DNA from: Crocinitomicaceae bacterium
GTDB taxonomy: Bacteria > Bacteroidota > Bacteroidia > Flavobacteriales_D > Crocinitomicaceae
Assembly: GCA_024639405.1 (NCBI GenBank)
Contig: JAHEIL010000048.1
Location: 47,797-111,796, forward strand
Reading direction: 5' to 3'
DNA: 64,000 bases
In this document: positions 55,739 through 64,000 of the stretch, piece by piece
How the letters are laid out: every line of letters begins with the position of its first letter
Position numbering within the stretch: position 1 is the stretch's first letter
Notes under the pieces: generated by a model
Database searches by the model: none
What the model saw: the letters and a program-made list of their open reading frames with translations, nothing else
What the model was told of the DNA's origin: nothing
Program-made: the position numbers and the translations under genes

Positions 55739-56806
55739 ATGAAAGCATCGAAACATAAAAAATATTGGTGGAACAAATCACTGTTGATGGTGCTTTTTTT
55801 AGGCGTGTTTTTTACTACTTCTAAAACTCTTCATTGCCAACAAAATCTAATTTTAAACCCTTCTGTTGAAGATGTAAATCACATTCCTAATAATTTGGGT
55901 GACTATATTGATGGAAATTACCCTGATTATTTATTTAGAAGTAACGTATCTAATTGGTGGATACCTTACATAGGTTCAATAGAACATCATTGGACAACTG
56001 ATGTATACTCTCTACTTTCAGATTCAAAAGTAGATTGTTCAGCGCCCAATAGTTTTGCAGGTTTTCAACAACCCAAAAATGGGAACAATTATCTAGGATT
56101 AAATTTATTAGGCTGGAATGCAATTGTTAACAATTATTATGAAATGTACGAAGATTATGCAGCAGGAAAATTTTCTGAGTCGTTGCAAAAAGATAGTCTT
56201 TATGAATTTTCGTGTTACATGAGCAAAGCCGATACAATTTCTGTGTTCTCTACTAATGCTTTTGATGTGGTCATTACCTATGATACCATTTTGGATGTTA
56301 CGCGCTTAGCTGATTTTGGCTATAAAATATACTCAGAAGAAGAGATTTTTAGGGATTCTGTCAATTGGGTGTTGGTAAAAGCGTGTTTCAAGGCACAAGG
56401 AGGTGAAAAAGGTTTTGCCATTGGAAATTTTCATCAAAGCTCTGAAATATTAAAAGACCATCTTCCAAATATTGGAGATTGGGGAGAATTAGATTACCGT
56501 TTCTTCGATGAGTTCTCCTTAAAGGCCTGCCCTACTTGTTGCCCAGATCAGTTTCCTTTTGAGGAGCACATTAATGTTACTTCCAACCCAGGAACGAGTA
56601 CTGCACCTATATCTTTAGAGGTTTTTGCAAAAGGCCCAACAAAAGTGAGGGTTTTTGATGCAATGGGTCGTGTGGTTTTTGAGCATGCTTTTTCATCCAA
56701 CCAAGAAAAGATATTTTTGCCTCTTTTTGCTAAAGGCATGTACCAGTATGCATTAATTAATGAAAATGGTATTTGTGATAGTGGGAAAGTGATGATGTGG
56801 GAATGA
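55739..56806 (+). CDS. Secreted protein with a T9SS-like C-terminal domain
   Basis: A 355-aa exported protein: signal region (LLMVLFLGVFFTTSKTLHCQ), then QNLILNPSVEDVNHIPNNLG, an opening shared with secreted jelly-roll/carbohydrate-binding-like proteins of Bacteroidota. A domain continues to about residue 270, ending in a Cys-rich CPTCCPDQ. The last 75 residues (VRVFDAMGRVVFEHAFSS, KGMYQYALINENG) resemble a type A T9SS sorting domain, though the usual YPNP start is not seen. It lies alone on the plus strand inside the repeat-bounded block. Confidence 0.75.
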   Translation: MKASKHKKYWWNKSLLMVLFLGVFFTTSKTLHCQQNLILNPSVEDVNHIPNNLGDYIDGNYPDYLFRSNVSNWWIPYIGSIEHHWTTDVYSLLSDSKVDCSAPNSFAGFQQPKNGNNYLGLNLLGWNAIVNNYYEMYEDYAAGKFSESLQKDSLYEFSCYMSKADTISVFSTNAFDVVITYDTILDVTRLADFGYKIYSEEEIFRDSVNWVLVKACFKAQGGEKGFAIGNFHQSSEILKDHLPNIGDWGELDYRFFDEFSLKACPTCCPDQFPFEEHINVTSNPGTSTAPISLEVFAKGPTKVRVFDAMGRVVFEHAFSSNQEKIFLPLFAKGMYQYALINENGICDSGKVMMWE

Positions 56807-57296
56807 ATTATAGGCATTAGTTGTTAGTTAATTAGGCATTAGTTTTAGATTGCAAAGGAATATTAATCTTGTCATTTGGGGTTGAAAAGAACTATAGATG
56901 TTAAAGTATAGGCTGATGGAAGAATTGGATGTAAGGGTGTGCTGAGAATTATTTTAGTTCTTGTAAATTGAATAGGGTTGGTTTTATTTGAATTGAACCT
57001 ATGAAGTTTAGGAGGTAAAGTGATTATTACCTTTTCGAATATAATTATTGTTTCTTGAATCAAAATAATACCAATTTATTTTTTAAAAGGAAGTGGTTTA
57101 TTTATCAAATTCCTTTTTCTCATTCTATTACGATAAGTTGAAATATTCTTCGATTCTTTTAATTTATTACTTTCAAATTCACGCTCTCATTTATTAATTA
57201 ATACCATAATTCGTAGTTTATTTTAAGCTATCGAAAATTTGATTCCAGTTTTTTTTTAAAAAATCTAATCCATTCGTATTTGGTCACATAATGATT
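56807..57296. other. Gene-free AT-rich region inside the rearranged block
   Basis: About 490 bp with no convincing reading frame, RNA or terminator. A 10-bp word TAGGCATTAG occurs twice close together (56811-56820 and 56833-56842). The sequence up to about 57060 is noticeably richer in G on the plus strand than the rest, possibly decayed coding sequence; this is impression, not measured. Confidence 0.5.
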
Positions 57297-57415
57297 AGAA
57301 ATAAAAAAAGGCGATACAAGATCGCCTTAAATACTTTGTGAACTATTGTTTTACTTTACTAAAGTAATTGCATCAGCACGAAAATTCATTTCAAATTTCG
57401 GAGCGGTAATTTTTT
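57297..57415. repeat. Right copy of the direct repeat (end of intact DUF4920 gene)
   Basis: Matches 53554-53671 in the same orientation. Here the repeat is part of an intact gene and its terminator, so this is the presumed source or the better-preserved copy. Confidence 0.9.
57308..57328 (-). terminator. Terminator of the DUF4920 gene
   Basis: AAGGCGAT / ATCGCCTT stem with a 5-nt loop, 22 bp past the stop; the minus strand continues into seven T. Confidence 0.75.
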
Positions 57416-57848
57416 GGATCTCTTCTTTTGATTTTCCTGCATCTTCGGCGAAATGCTGTAACATTTCAACTGAAACAGTATCCATAAAGATGATGCCGTG
57501 CATAAATGCTTTTGTGCCACTTGGTGTTGTTGGTGGAATGGTAAAATGATCTTTAAAACGAACCATGATTGATTTGTTGTTACCGTTATCAATCGTTACC
57601 CAACATCCAGCTTTCAAGCAAACAGATTGCAATGGTGAATACACAGTTACTTCTGTTGTATTAAATTTATTTGCTTCAAATTTTTTCCACATTTCAGCTG
57701 AAGAAATTGCTTTCGTCGGATCAACTTTTACAGGTCCATAGCTTTTCGCTAATTTAACTTTGTTTCCCCCTAAATCTAGTGCTGAATTTGTTGCACAAGC
57801 ACCAATAATAAATGAAGTGAATGCAAAAATGATAAATTTATTTCTCAT
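57351..57848 (-). CDS. DUF4920 domain lipoprotein
   Basis: A 165-aa lipoprotein (lipobox IGAC, Cys18) with a DUF4920 domain: KSYGPVKVDPTKAISSAEMW, then VYSPLQSVCLKAGCWVTIDN and FKDHFTIPPTTPSGTKAFMH. The C-x3-GCW pair plus nearby His could bind a metal, but no function is established. I start at ATG 57848, which begins the signal peptide MRNKFIIFAFTSFIIGACA and lies 11 nt after a -7 box; the in-frame codon at 57923 lies upstream of that box. The last 20 codons are duplicated at 53608-53671. Confidence 0.87.
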   Translation of the reverse strand: MRNKFIIFAFTSFIIGACATNSALDLGGNKVKLAKSYGPVKVDPTKAISSAEMWKKFEANKFNTTEVTVYSPLQSVCLKAGCWVTIDNGNNKSIMVRFKDHFTIPPTTPSGTKAFMHGIIFMDTVSVEMLQHFAEDAGKSKEEIQKITAPKFEMNFRADAITLVK

Positions 57849-57859
57849 ACTTTTTTTTA

Positions 57860-57867
57860 CAAATATA
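57860..57867 (-). promoter_or_regulatory. -7 box of the DUF4920 gene
   Basis: Minus-strand TATATTTG, exact TAnnTTTG match, 11 nt upstream of ATG 57848. Confidence 0.55.
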
Positions 57868-57896
57868 CGAGATTTGAATTTCTTAGGCATAAAAAA

Positions 57897-57915
57897 AGGT
57901 CGCATTGAGCGACCT
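57897..57915 (-). terminator. Terminator of the 123-aa secreted protein gene
   Basis: AGGTCGC / GCGACCT stem with a 5-nt loop, 20 bp past the stop at 57936, followed on the minus strand by a run of T. Confidence 0.8.
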
Positions 57916-57935
57916 CCTATCAATATTATTGTTAC

Positions 57936-58307
57936 TTACTGTAAAAATGCTGTGTAAAATTCATCCATTTTCATTGCAACTCCTTCAACATTGTATGAAT
58001 TGATTCCACATGAAGAAATGAAGCGCGTGATAATTCTTCTGCTAGTAGCATCATTCGTTAACATGGTGATTTTTGCTTCACTTTTAGATTTATTAAAATC
58101 AACTTTAAAATAATTCACATAGTAAGATGCGTTTTTAGTAACATCTTCAACAGAAACTGATGTAGGTAATTTAAAAACATACAATCCTGTTGATTTAGCT
58201 GTTGCCAATTCAGATTTTGATTGTGTCGTTACAGATTTTACTTCTTGTGAAAAAGATACCGCAGTGAATGAAAATGCAGCGAAAATTGTTAAAAATAATG
58301 TTTTCAT
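57936..58307 (-). CDS. Small secreted protein, possible ferredoxin-like fold
   Basis: A 123-aa exported protein (signal peptide MKTLFLTIFAAFSFTAVSFS). The mature part alternates strand-helix-strand (VFKLPTSVSVEDVTKNASYY, VNYFKVDFNKSKSEAKITML, SRRIITRFISSCGINSYNVE), suggesting one ferredoxin-like alpha-beta unit similar in outline to heavy-metal-associated domains. The CxxC metal motif is absent; a single Cys is present in SSCG. I do not recognise the family. It has its own terminator and is monocistronic. Confidence 0.75.
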   Translation of the reverse strand: MKTLFLTIFAAFSFTAVSFSQEVKSVTTQSKSELATAKSTGLYVFKLPTSVSVEDVTKNASYYVNYFKVDFNKSKSEAKITMLTNDATSRRIITRFISSCGINSYNVEGVAMKMDEFYTAFLQ

Positions 58308-58412
58308 AGTTTTTAATTTTTAATTAGACGCTTACTTAATACTAATAGTTGTATGGAAGTTTAAACGAATAATAGTGCTAATCTACAATTTTTTTATCAA
58401 ATTTGTTTTTAT

Positions 58413-59018
58413 ATGCAAAAACTTTTATCATTTTTTTCAGAAAACACAATTGAAGCTGGTTGCGACGAGGCAGGAAGGGGATGTTTAGCAGGTCCAGTGG
58501 TTGCAGCAGCAGTCATTTTACCAGCCGATTTTTACCATCCAATGCTCAATGATTCGAAACAATTAAGTGAAAAAAAGAGAAAAGAATTGCGTCCAATTAT
58601 TGAAGCAGCAGCTATTTCATATGCAGTTGGTAGTGTAGATAATCATGAAATTGATGAAATCAACATTTTAAATGCAAGTTTTTTAGCCATGCATCGAGCA
58701 ATTGATCAATTATCAAACGTTCCTGAATTGTTGTTAATTGATGGAAATCGGTTTAAAAAATATGGTGAAATTCAGCATGAATGCATTATCAAAGGTGATG
58801 GAAAATATTTGAGTATTGCAGCCGCATCTGTTTTAGCAAAAACGTATCGTGATGATATAATGGAAGAATATGACCTTCAATTTCCAGCTTACAATTGGAA
58901 AAAAAACAAAGGTTACCCAACCAAAGAACACCGCAATGCTATTTTAACTCATGGAGCAACAAATTTACACCGTAAATCTTTTACCTTGTTAAGTCCCGAA
59001 CAACTCAGTCTGTTTTAA
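58413..59018 (+). CDS. rnhB: Ribonuclease HII
   Basis: A 201-aa enzyme that nicks RNA in RNA/DNA hybrids, including single ribonucleotides left by replication. Catalytic residues Asp18-Glu19 are in [20 protein letters not shown]. The further Asp is in LLIDGNRF and the last acidic residue in [13 protein letters not shown]. The family [14 protein letters not shown] is also present. Standard length. Confidence 0.96.
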   Translation: MQKLLSFFSENTIEAGCDEAGRGCLAGPVVAAAVILPADFYHPMLNDSKQLSEKKRKELRPIIEAAAISYAVGSVDNHEIDEINILNASFLAMHRAIDQLSNVPELLLIDGNRFKKYGEIQHECIIKGDGKYLSIAAASVLAKTYRDDIMEEYDLQFPAYNWKKNKGYPTKEHRNAILTHGATNLHRKSFTLLSPEQLSLF

Positions 59019-59078
59019 GTAAACATTTCGTTGTTCATTTTAAACCCAATTACTTCTTTTTTGCGCTTTTAAATCTAC

Positions 59079-59086
59079 TATTTTTG
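59079..59086 (+). promoter_or_regulatory. -7 box upstream of the 727-aa membrane-anchored protein
   Basis: TATTTTTG, exact TAnnTTTG match, 17 nt before ATG 59104. TTTG at 59060-59063 is only 15 nt upstream, shorter than the preferred 19. Confidence 0.45.
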
Positions 59087-59103
59087 ATAAAATTGATTTT
59101 ATT

Positions 59104-61287
59104 ATGTTTGCACGTTATTTTTTCTTGATTCTTGGAGTTATAAGTTTAGGTTGGATTGGTTATGTATCACTTGATTTAATTGATAAAAATGAAACATTAT
59201 CTGCTGAACAATTATTTGGAAAAGAAGACCAAAAAATTATAATCATTCAACGGGTAGATGAGGTTTCCAATCTTGATTCTATATTTAAAATTCCGCTATC
59301 TATAAAGAATTTTTATCAAACAATTTCAACAAATTTGCCGACAGGATCAACCCTTTATATTAGCCAAAACAGATCTCATTTTTTAATTGATGCGCAACAA
59401 TTTTGGACAATTCAAAACGTCAAAAAATTAATTCAAGCATCGGAAGAAAAGATCATCTCTAGTCAAAATTCCTCAGGAAAAACAAGCCACTTTTCATTTG
59501 AATTTCACAAAGGGAAAATCCATTTTTTTAAAGAAAAAAGCGCTACAAATTCAGTAAAAAACTGGGGGGATTTTGATAAAAAATCAAGTGCAGTGATTAT
59601 CGACTTTAGTGCTGCATCTCCAAAACAAACAGAATTATACTTAACAAAAGGGAATCAATTTGCCTACAAAACAAAAACAATTACCCATTTTAAATGCAAC
59701 CAAATTAACGACAAAGAACTCTTTAGTTCGATTTTGCCCTTATCATTTAAAAATTACCATTTTTACGAGAAAGAATATTTTAAAACAATTGACAAGACTT
59801 TTGCGAATAGTATTTTTTCAAAATGGATGGATAAAGGCTTTGTAAGTATCAGCTATAAAGGGAATTTGGTATTGGTAAGTGATTATAAAATTGGACAAAA
59901 TCCAATTGAAAACTTAGAAGAACTTACCAATTTTGAAGGCAACACCATTAATGATGAAGGTTTCTTTAAAGGCATCAAACTTTCGTCTACGTTTCCATTT
60001 AAAAATGGATTTTATGTCTTCAACCTTAATGATGCAGTTGTAATTAGTGCAACAAAAACAATTTGTGAAGACATTGTGGCCTTAAACAAAATAGGAAAAA
60101 CATTAGCTACAGAACAAGAGCTATTGCAAACAGTGTATGGCGATATGCCAAGAGATGTAACAGAGCGATTTAGTAATTCTAAGGTGAAATACACTAAATC
60201 AATCTACAACAATCAATTATTTGAAACACATTTGCTTCATAGAAATTTAGTTGCGACTTCTGATACTTCTGATTTAACTGGCATAAAACCATCAACAATA
60301 AAATCAATTTCTATGGCTGTTCAAGGAGAAATTGTTGACTTTAAAGTGCTGGAAGGTAAAGGAAATGTTGCTGTGATTACCAACCATAATCAATTCTATT
60401 ACTTTTCTGGAGGAAATTTAAGTTGGAAAAAAGTAATTAGCGGAAAAATTATGAAAGAAATTGTTTACTCGAAAGAAAACGATGCTTTTGTAATAACTAG
60501 CGATAAAGCTATTCAACTAATTGCTAAAAACGGAACAGAACTTTTAAAAAGTCAAGATGATTTAAGTGAAAAAGCAGCCACACAAGCTGGAACAGTAGTA
60601 ACTTCTAAAGGGCAACTTCATTTAATTTACCCTACACAAAATGGGCAATTGATTGTTTTAAATGCAAAAGGCAAGCAAGCATTTAAATTGAAAGGATTAA
60701 CAGATTGCACCAAACCTCTATTGGCTTGGAGAAGCTCCAATAAACAGTTAGTAGCGGTTCAAAATGGACAACAACTAAAAATTATTGATATCGATCGAAA
60801 ACAAGCCTTAAGAACAATACCAGTTTCATCAAAAGCAATAGCAAAGATTATTGACAATGAATTACTAATCTTTAATAGTGATGGGAATAATCTTACACTT
60901 ATCAACCAGAAAGGTGGTGTTGTAAGTAAAAATTCGATGATAAATGGGTCGATTTTTGTTTCTGAAGGACCATCAGACCTATCTTTGAGTGTTTTACAAA
61001 ATCATACCATTCAAGGAATCACAAAAGATGGAGCGAATCCTTATCAACTAAAAAGCAACATATCTTCAATTGATTGGGTTAGTTATTCCAAACAGAATGG
61101 AAAAACAATTTTTGCTGTTGTAGATGGATTAGATAACAACATTGTTTTATACAACGGAAAAGGCGAAATCATTTCGAAAGAACAAATCGAAGGCTCAAAA
61201 AAATGCGTGTTAAAACAAGAAGGAAACCAATTGATTGTTTCCACAATTGTCGATAATTTTATTGTACAATATAGAATAAACCAATGA
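59104..61287 (+). CDS. Membrane-anchored protein of unknown function with a beta-propeller-like C-terminal half
   Basis: A 727-aa protein with one N-terminal TM segment (about 4-26) and the rest probably periplasmic. Residues about 30-400 have no recognisable motif. From about 400 on there are repeated blade-like segments (GKGNVAVITNHNQFYYFSGG, SKENDAFVITSDKAIQLIAK, LINQKGGVVSKNS), suggesting a WD40/PQQ-type propeller. The stop overlaps the lnt start by 4 bp (ATGA), so it is translationally coupled to lnt. This hints at an envelope or lipoprotein-maturation link, but only by position. Confidence 0.7.
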   Translation: MFARYFFLILGVISLGWIGYVSLDLIDKNETLSAEQLFGKEDQKIIIIQRVDEVSNLDSIFKIPLSIKNFYQTISTNLPTGSTLYISQNRSHFLIDAQQFWTIQNVKKLIQASEEKIISSQNSSGKTSHFSFEFHKGKIHFFKEKSATNSVKNWGDFDKKSSAVIIDFSAASPKQTELYLTKGNQFAYKTKTITHFKCNQINDKELFSSILPLSFKNYHFYEKEYFKTIDKTFANSIFSKWMDKGFVSISYKGNLVLVSDYKIGQNPIENLEELTNFEGNTINDEGFFKGIKLSSTFPFKNGFYVFNLNDAVVISATKTICEDIVALNKIGKTLATEQELLQTVYGDMPRDVTERFSNSKVKYTKSIYNNQLFETHLLHRNLVATSDTSDLTGIKPSTIKSISMAVQGEIVDFKVLEGKGNVAVITNHNQFYYFSGGNLSWKKVISGKIMKEIVYSKENDAFVITSDKAIQLIAKNGTELLKSQDDLSEKAATQAGTVVTSKGQLHLIYPTQNGQLIVLNAKGKQAFKLKGLTDCTKPLLAWRSSNKQLVAVQNGQQLKIIDIDRKQALRTIPVSSKAIAKIIDNELLIFNSDGNNLTLINQKGGVVSKNSMINGSIFVSEGPSDLSLSVLQNHTIQGITKDGANPYQLKSNISSIDWVSYSKQNGKTIFAVVDGLDNNIVLYNGKGEIISKEQIEGSKKCVLKQEGNQLIVSTIVDNFIVQYRINQ

Positions 61288-62882
61288 TTCACCTATCCAA
61301 AAAATGGCGGTACCTGCTGAGCATTCTTTCAGGTATTTTAATGGTTTTATCATTTCCATTTACTGGAAGCTTATCCTTGTTGGCATTTGTTGCATGGATA
61401 CCTTTGTTACTGATTGAAAAGAATACTATTAGTTTTAGACACCGTTCAGGTCGCATTTTTGTACATGCATACCTTACATTTTTAATCTATAACATAGGAA
61501 CAACTTGGTGGATTTGGAATGCAAGTGTTGGCGGTGCAATTTTAGCATTTGTATTAAATTCACTTTTAATGGCCATTGCTTTTTATGTGTTTCACAAAAT
61601 CAATAAAAAAATAGGTCCAAAATTTAGTCTTTTAACACTGTTAACCTGCTGGATTGGCTTTGAATATTTACACCATAATTGGGAATTATCATGGCCATGG
61701 TTAACACTTGGGAATGCGTTTTCAATTCGCCCGTCATGGATACAATGGTATTCTTTTACGGGAGTTTTAGGTGGAAGTAGTTGGATCTTACTAGTCAATT
61801 ATTTTGGTGCGAAACTTTTGCAACATACATTTATAGCGCACAAAAAATGGCAGTGGAATAAGCGAACAAATTTCTTCCTTTTGGGTAGTTTTGGTTTGCC
61901 TTTATTTGTATCAATGGCTCTGTTTCATAATTATAAAGAACTTAAAAATCCACTTGAAATTGTTGTCATTCAACCCAATATTGATCCGTATGACGAAAAA
62001 TTCACAATTCCTCTTGAAGATCAACTTCAAAAGATTTTAGCATTGGGTCAATCAAAAATAACACCTTCAACTGCTTTAATATTAGCGCCCGAAACTGCAA
62101 TAAGTGAAGCATTTTATGAAAATGACTTTGGCCAATCTTCGTTGCACCACTTCTTGCAAAACAAATTGATCAATTGGCACAATAAATCGTTGTACATTGG
62201 TGCATCGACTTATAAATTATTTCCAATAAAAAATTCGAGGGCATCTATTCCACTCGAAGGAGGACCTGGATTTTATGAAAATTACAACAGTTCGCTTTTA
62301 ATGAATGGAAATAAAAATTATGATTTTGTTCACAAATCCAAATTAGTTTTAGGTGTAGAAAAAATCCCTTTTTCAAATTGGTTACCTTTTTTAGAATCCT
62401 TATCCATTCAAAATGGTGGTACTTCAGGAACTCTAGGAATTGAAAACAGCCCTAAAATACTGCGTGCTGCTAACGTTAGTTTTGCCCCATTAATTTGTTA
62501 CGAATCAATCTATGGCGAATTTAATGCAGAACAATGCCGAAAAGGAGCTGAAATCATTTGTGTTATTACCAATGATGGTTGGTGGGGCGACACACCAGGT
62601 TACAAGCAACATGCAAGTTTTGCAGCAATTAGAGCCATTGAAAATAGAAGAAGTGTTGCACGATCGGCAAATACTGGAATTAGTTGTTATTTCAACCAAC
62701 GAGGTGAACGAATTACGGCAAGTAAGTGGTGTGAACCAACTGCATTACGTCAAGAACTTAATCGCAATAAAGCACAAAGTTTTTATACCAAAAACGGTGA
62801 TTACTTAGGAAAATTAAGTTTACTTATTGTGAGTATCTTAGCAATTTATAGCTTATTTACGCGTCCCAAAAAAATGATTTAA
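61284..62882 (+). CDS. lnt: Apolipoprotein N-acyltransferase
   Basis: A 532-aa inner-membrane enzyme adding the third acyl chain to lipoproteins. N-terminal multi-TM region (about 10-215), then a periplasmic nitrilase-like domain with the Glu-Lys-Cys triad: Glu270 in ILAPETAIS, Lys351 in FVHKSKLVLGVEKIPF and Cys405 in APLICYESIYGE. NDGWWGDTPGYKQHASFAAI follows as in other Lnt. The abundance of lipoproteins in this window fits its role. Adjacent purB is convergent, with no bases between the two stops. Confidence 0.94.
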   Translation: MIHLSKKWRYLLSILSGILMVLSFPFTGSLSLLAFVAWIPLLLIEKNTISFRHRSGRIFVHAYLTFLIYNIGTTWWIWNASVGGAILAFVLNSLLMAIAFYVFHKINKKIGPKFSLLTLLTCWIGFEYLHHNWELSWPWLTLGNAFSIRPSWIQWYSFTGVLGGSSWILLVNYFGAKLLQHTFIAHKKWQWNKRTNFFLLGSFGLPLFVSMALFHNYKELKNPLEIVVIQPNIDPYDEKFTIPLEDQLQKILALGQSKITPSTALILAPETAISEAFYENDFGQSSLHHFLQNKLINWHNKSLYIGASTYKLFPIKNSRASIPLEGGPGFYENYNSSLLMNGNKNYDFVHKSKLVLGVEKIPFSNWLPFLESLSIQNGGTSGTLGIENSPKILRAANVSFAPLICYESIYGEFNAEQCRKGAEIICVITNDGWWGDTPGYKQHASFAAIRAIENRRSVARSANTGISCYFNQRGERITASKWCEPTALRQELNRNKAQSFYTKNGDYLGKLSLLIVSILAIYSLFTRPKKMI

Positions 62883-64000
62883 TTACACCAATTGAATACC
62901 TGCGTAATTTTGAGGCGTAATGGCTTTTAATTCAACTTTTAAGGCATCTGAAACAGGAAGTTCATCAATAAAAGCGTGAACTGACTCTTTCGTAGTTGCT
63001 TCATTTTTACGTGTTAAGCCTTTCAAAGCTTCGTAAGGTTTCGGGAAACCTTCTCTTCTTAAAATCGTTTGGATTGCTTCAGCAACAACTGCCCAATTCT
63101 TTTCTAAATCCAATTCAAAAGCTACTTCATTTAACACCAATTTATCCAAACCAACTAAGGTAGATTTCAAGGCAATAAATGTGTGAGCAACTGGCATACC
63201 AATCGTTCTTAAAACCGTAGAATCAGTTAAGTCTCTTTGTAAACGAGAAACCGGCAATTTAGCAGATAAATGTTCGTATAAAGCATTGGCAATTCCAATA
63301 TTCCCTTCTGAATTTTCAAAATCAATTGGATTTACTTTATGAGGCATAGCAGAAGAACCAATTTCACCTTCTTTTAATTTCTGTTTGAAATAATCCATAG
63401 AAATATAGGTCCACATATCGCGGTCTAGATCCAACACAATTGTATTGATGCGTTTCATCGTATCAAAAAGTGCCGCTAAATTGTCATAATGCTCAATTTG
63501 TGTCGTTGTTTGACTTCTATTCAATCCTAAATTTTGATTAACAAAATCATTCGCAAAAGCAACCCAATCATGAGTAGGGAAAGCTACATGATGTGCATTA
63601 AAGTTACCTGTTGCACCACCAAATTTCGCTGAAAAAGGAACGCTTTTCAATTGATTCAATTGGATTGTTAATCGCTCTGAAAAAACTTTAATTTCTTTCC
63701 CTAAACGCGTTGGAGAAGCCGGTTGCCCGTGTGTTTTCGCCAACATTGGAATGTCTTTCCAAGTATGCTGTAAACTTTCCAATTTTGCAATCAATCGTTC
63801 AACTAAAGGAATGTATTGTTCGTTTAAGGCTTCTTTTAAAGATAATGGAATTGATGTGTTGTTAATGTCTTGTGAAGTCAATCCAAAATGAACGAACTCC
63901 AAATATTGATCTAAACCTAACCCAATTAATTTATCTTTCAAAAAATACTCTACCGCTTTCACGTCGTGGTTGGTTACTTTTTCAGTATCCTTTATCCAAT
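62883..64000 (-). CDS. purB: Adenylosuccinate lyase, C-terminal part (5' end outside window)
   Basis: The frame is open to the window end, so the N terminus is missing; about 372 residues are visible. The fumarase/aspartase-superfamily signature GSSAMPHKVNPIDFENSEGN is present, with TSQDINNTSIPLS and KTHGQPASPTRLGKE upstream. It acts twice in purine synthesis, on SAICAR and on adenylosuccinate. The E. coli-type length and the IDFENSEGN segment favour PurB over argininosuccinate lyase. The reading frame continues upstream of the GTG at 63962 (KDTEKVTNHD), so that codon is not the start. Confidence 0.93.
   Translation of the reverse strand, partial: WIKDTEKVTNHDVKAVEYFLKDKLIGLGLDQYLEFVHFGLTSQDINNTSIPLSLKEALNEQYIPLVERLIAKLESLQHTWKDIPMLAKTHGQPASPTRLGKEIKVFSERLTIQLNQLKSVPFSAKFGGATGNFNAHHVAFPTHDWVAFANDFVNQNLGLNRSQTTTQIEHYDNLAALFDTMKRINTIVLDLDRDMWTYISMDYFKQKLKEGEIGSSAMPHKVNPIDFENSEGNIGIANALYEHLSAKLPVSRLQRDLTDSTVLRTIGMPVAHTFIALKSTLVGLDKLVLNEVAFELDLEKNWAVVAEAIQTILRREGFPKPYEALKGLTRKNEATTKESVHAFIDELPVSDALKVELKAITPQNYAGIQLV

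Noticed and set aside
56872..57063. Minus-strand 63-codon open frame in the gene-free region
   Set aside because: Low-complexity Ile/Thr/Pro-rich text, no promoter and no homologous look; kept as non-coding.
53554..57415. Insertion sequence or transposon between the direct repeats
   Set aside because: No transposase, no terminal inverted repeats, and the repeat is a piece of a gene with about six substitutions rather than a short exact target-site duplication.
1..64000. CRISPR arrays, prophage, rRNA operon, riboswitches
   Set aside because: I looked for regularly spaced repeats, phage structural genes, rRNA and known leader structures on both strands and saw none.

Overview
The window is a stretch of bacterial chromosome from the phylum Bacteroidota, most likely order Flavobacteriales. 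A Fluviicola/Crocinitomicaceae-like organism is my guess, and it is only a guess. The DNA is strongly AT-rich. Shine-Dalgarno sequences are essentially absent. Promoters follow the Bacteroidota pattern, with TAnnTTTG (or TAnnTTTA) as the -7 box. There are C-terminal type IX secretion (T9SS) sorting domains, several TonB-dependent receptors with carboxypeptidase-regulatory-like domains, a DUF4249 lipoprotein, a SprA-like outer-membrane protein and many short-signal lipoproteins. There is no rRNA, prophage, insertion sequence or CRISPR array.

Layout. 1-9.3 kb: end of a TauE/SafE permease, an M20 amidohydrolase, recQ, tatC, lptB, a tiny lipoprotein, a BamA/TamA-like protein and an mlaEF-like ABC pair. 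9.4-15.4 kb: sprT-like protease, mannose-1-phosphate guanylyltransferase, a plug-only TonB-type protein, fabD, a T9SS cargo protein, tRNA-Leu and tRNA-Gly. 15.5-25.3 kb: mutS, a TonB receptor, a TrmH-family methyltransferase, a ferredoxin-NADP reductase-like enzyme and two histidine kinases. 25.4-37 kb: J/KTSC protein, purM, prfA, TonB receptor plus DUF4249, pyrF, an RND/MMPL transporter, rmlA and a polyprenyl synthase.

37.0-41.4 kb is the most interesting block: a tight six-gene operon of ECF sigma factor, short membrane protein (probable anti-sigma), CnrX/Spy-like periplasmic sensor, MbnP-like protein, MbnH-like di-haem peroxidase and a T9SS-exported YHYH protein. It reads as a self-regulated, probably copper-related envelope system. 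A second MbnP/MbnH pair, both lipoproteins, lies at 51.8-53.6 kb without regulators. 41.5-46.8 kb holds a methionine-salvage operon (mtnD-mtnC-mtnA), divergent miaE, and an OmpR-type regulator/kinase pair. 46.9-51.7 kb holds a SprA-like barrel protein and a DEAD-box-type helicase.

53.5-57.9 kb is a rearranged accessory patch: a tandem pair of near-identical 301-aa lipoproteins, a T9SS-like protein and about 540 bp without a gene, flanked by a 118-bp direct repeat. That repeat is the 3' end and terminator of a DUF4920 gene, intact on the right and truncated on the left. The window closes with rnhB, an unrecognised membrane-anchored protein, lnt and the 3' part of purB.

Start codons were often decided by -7 boxes. 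At least six genes have the box only 4-6 nt before the ATG, which implies leaderless mRNAs.
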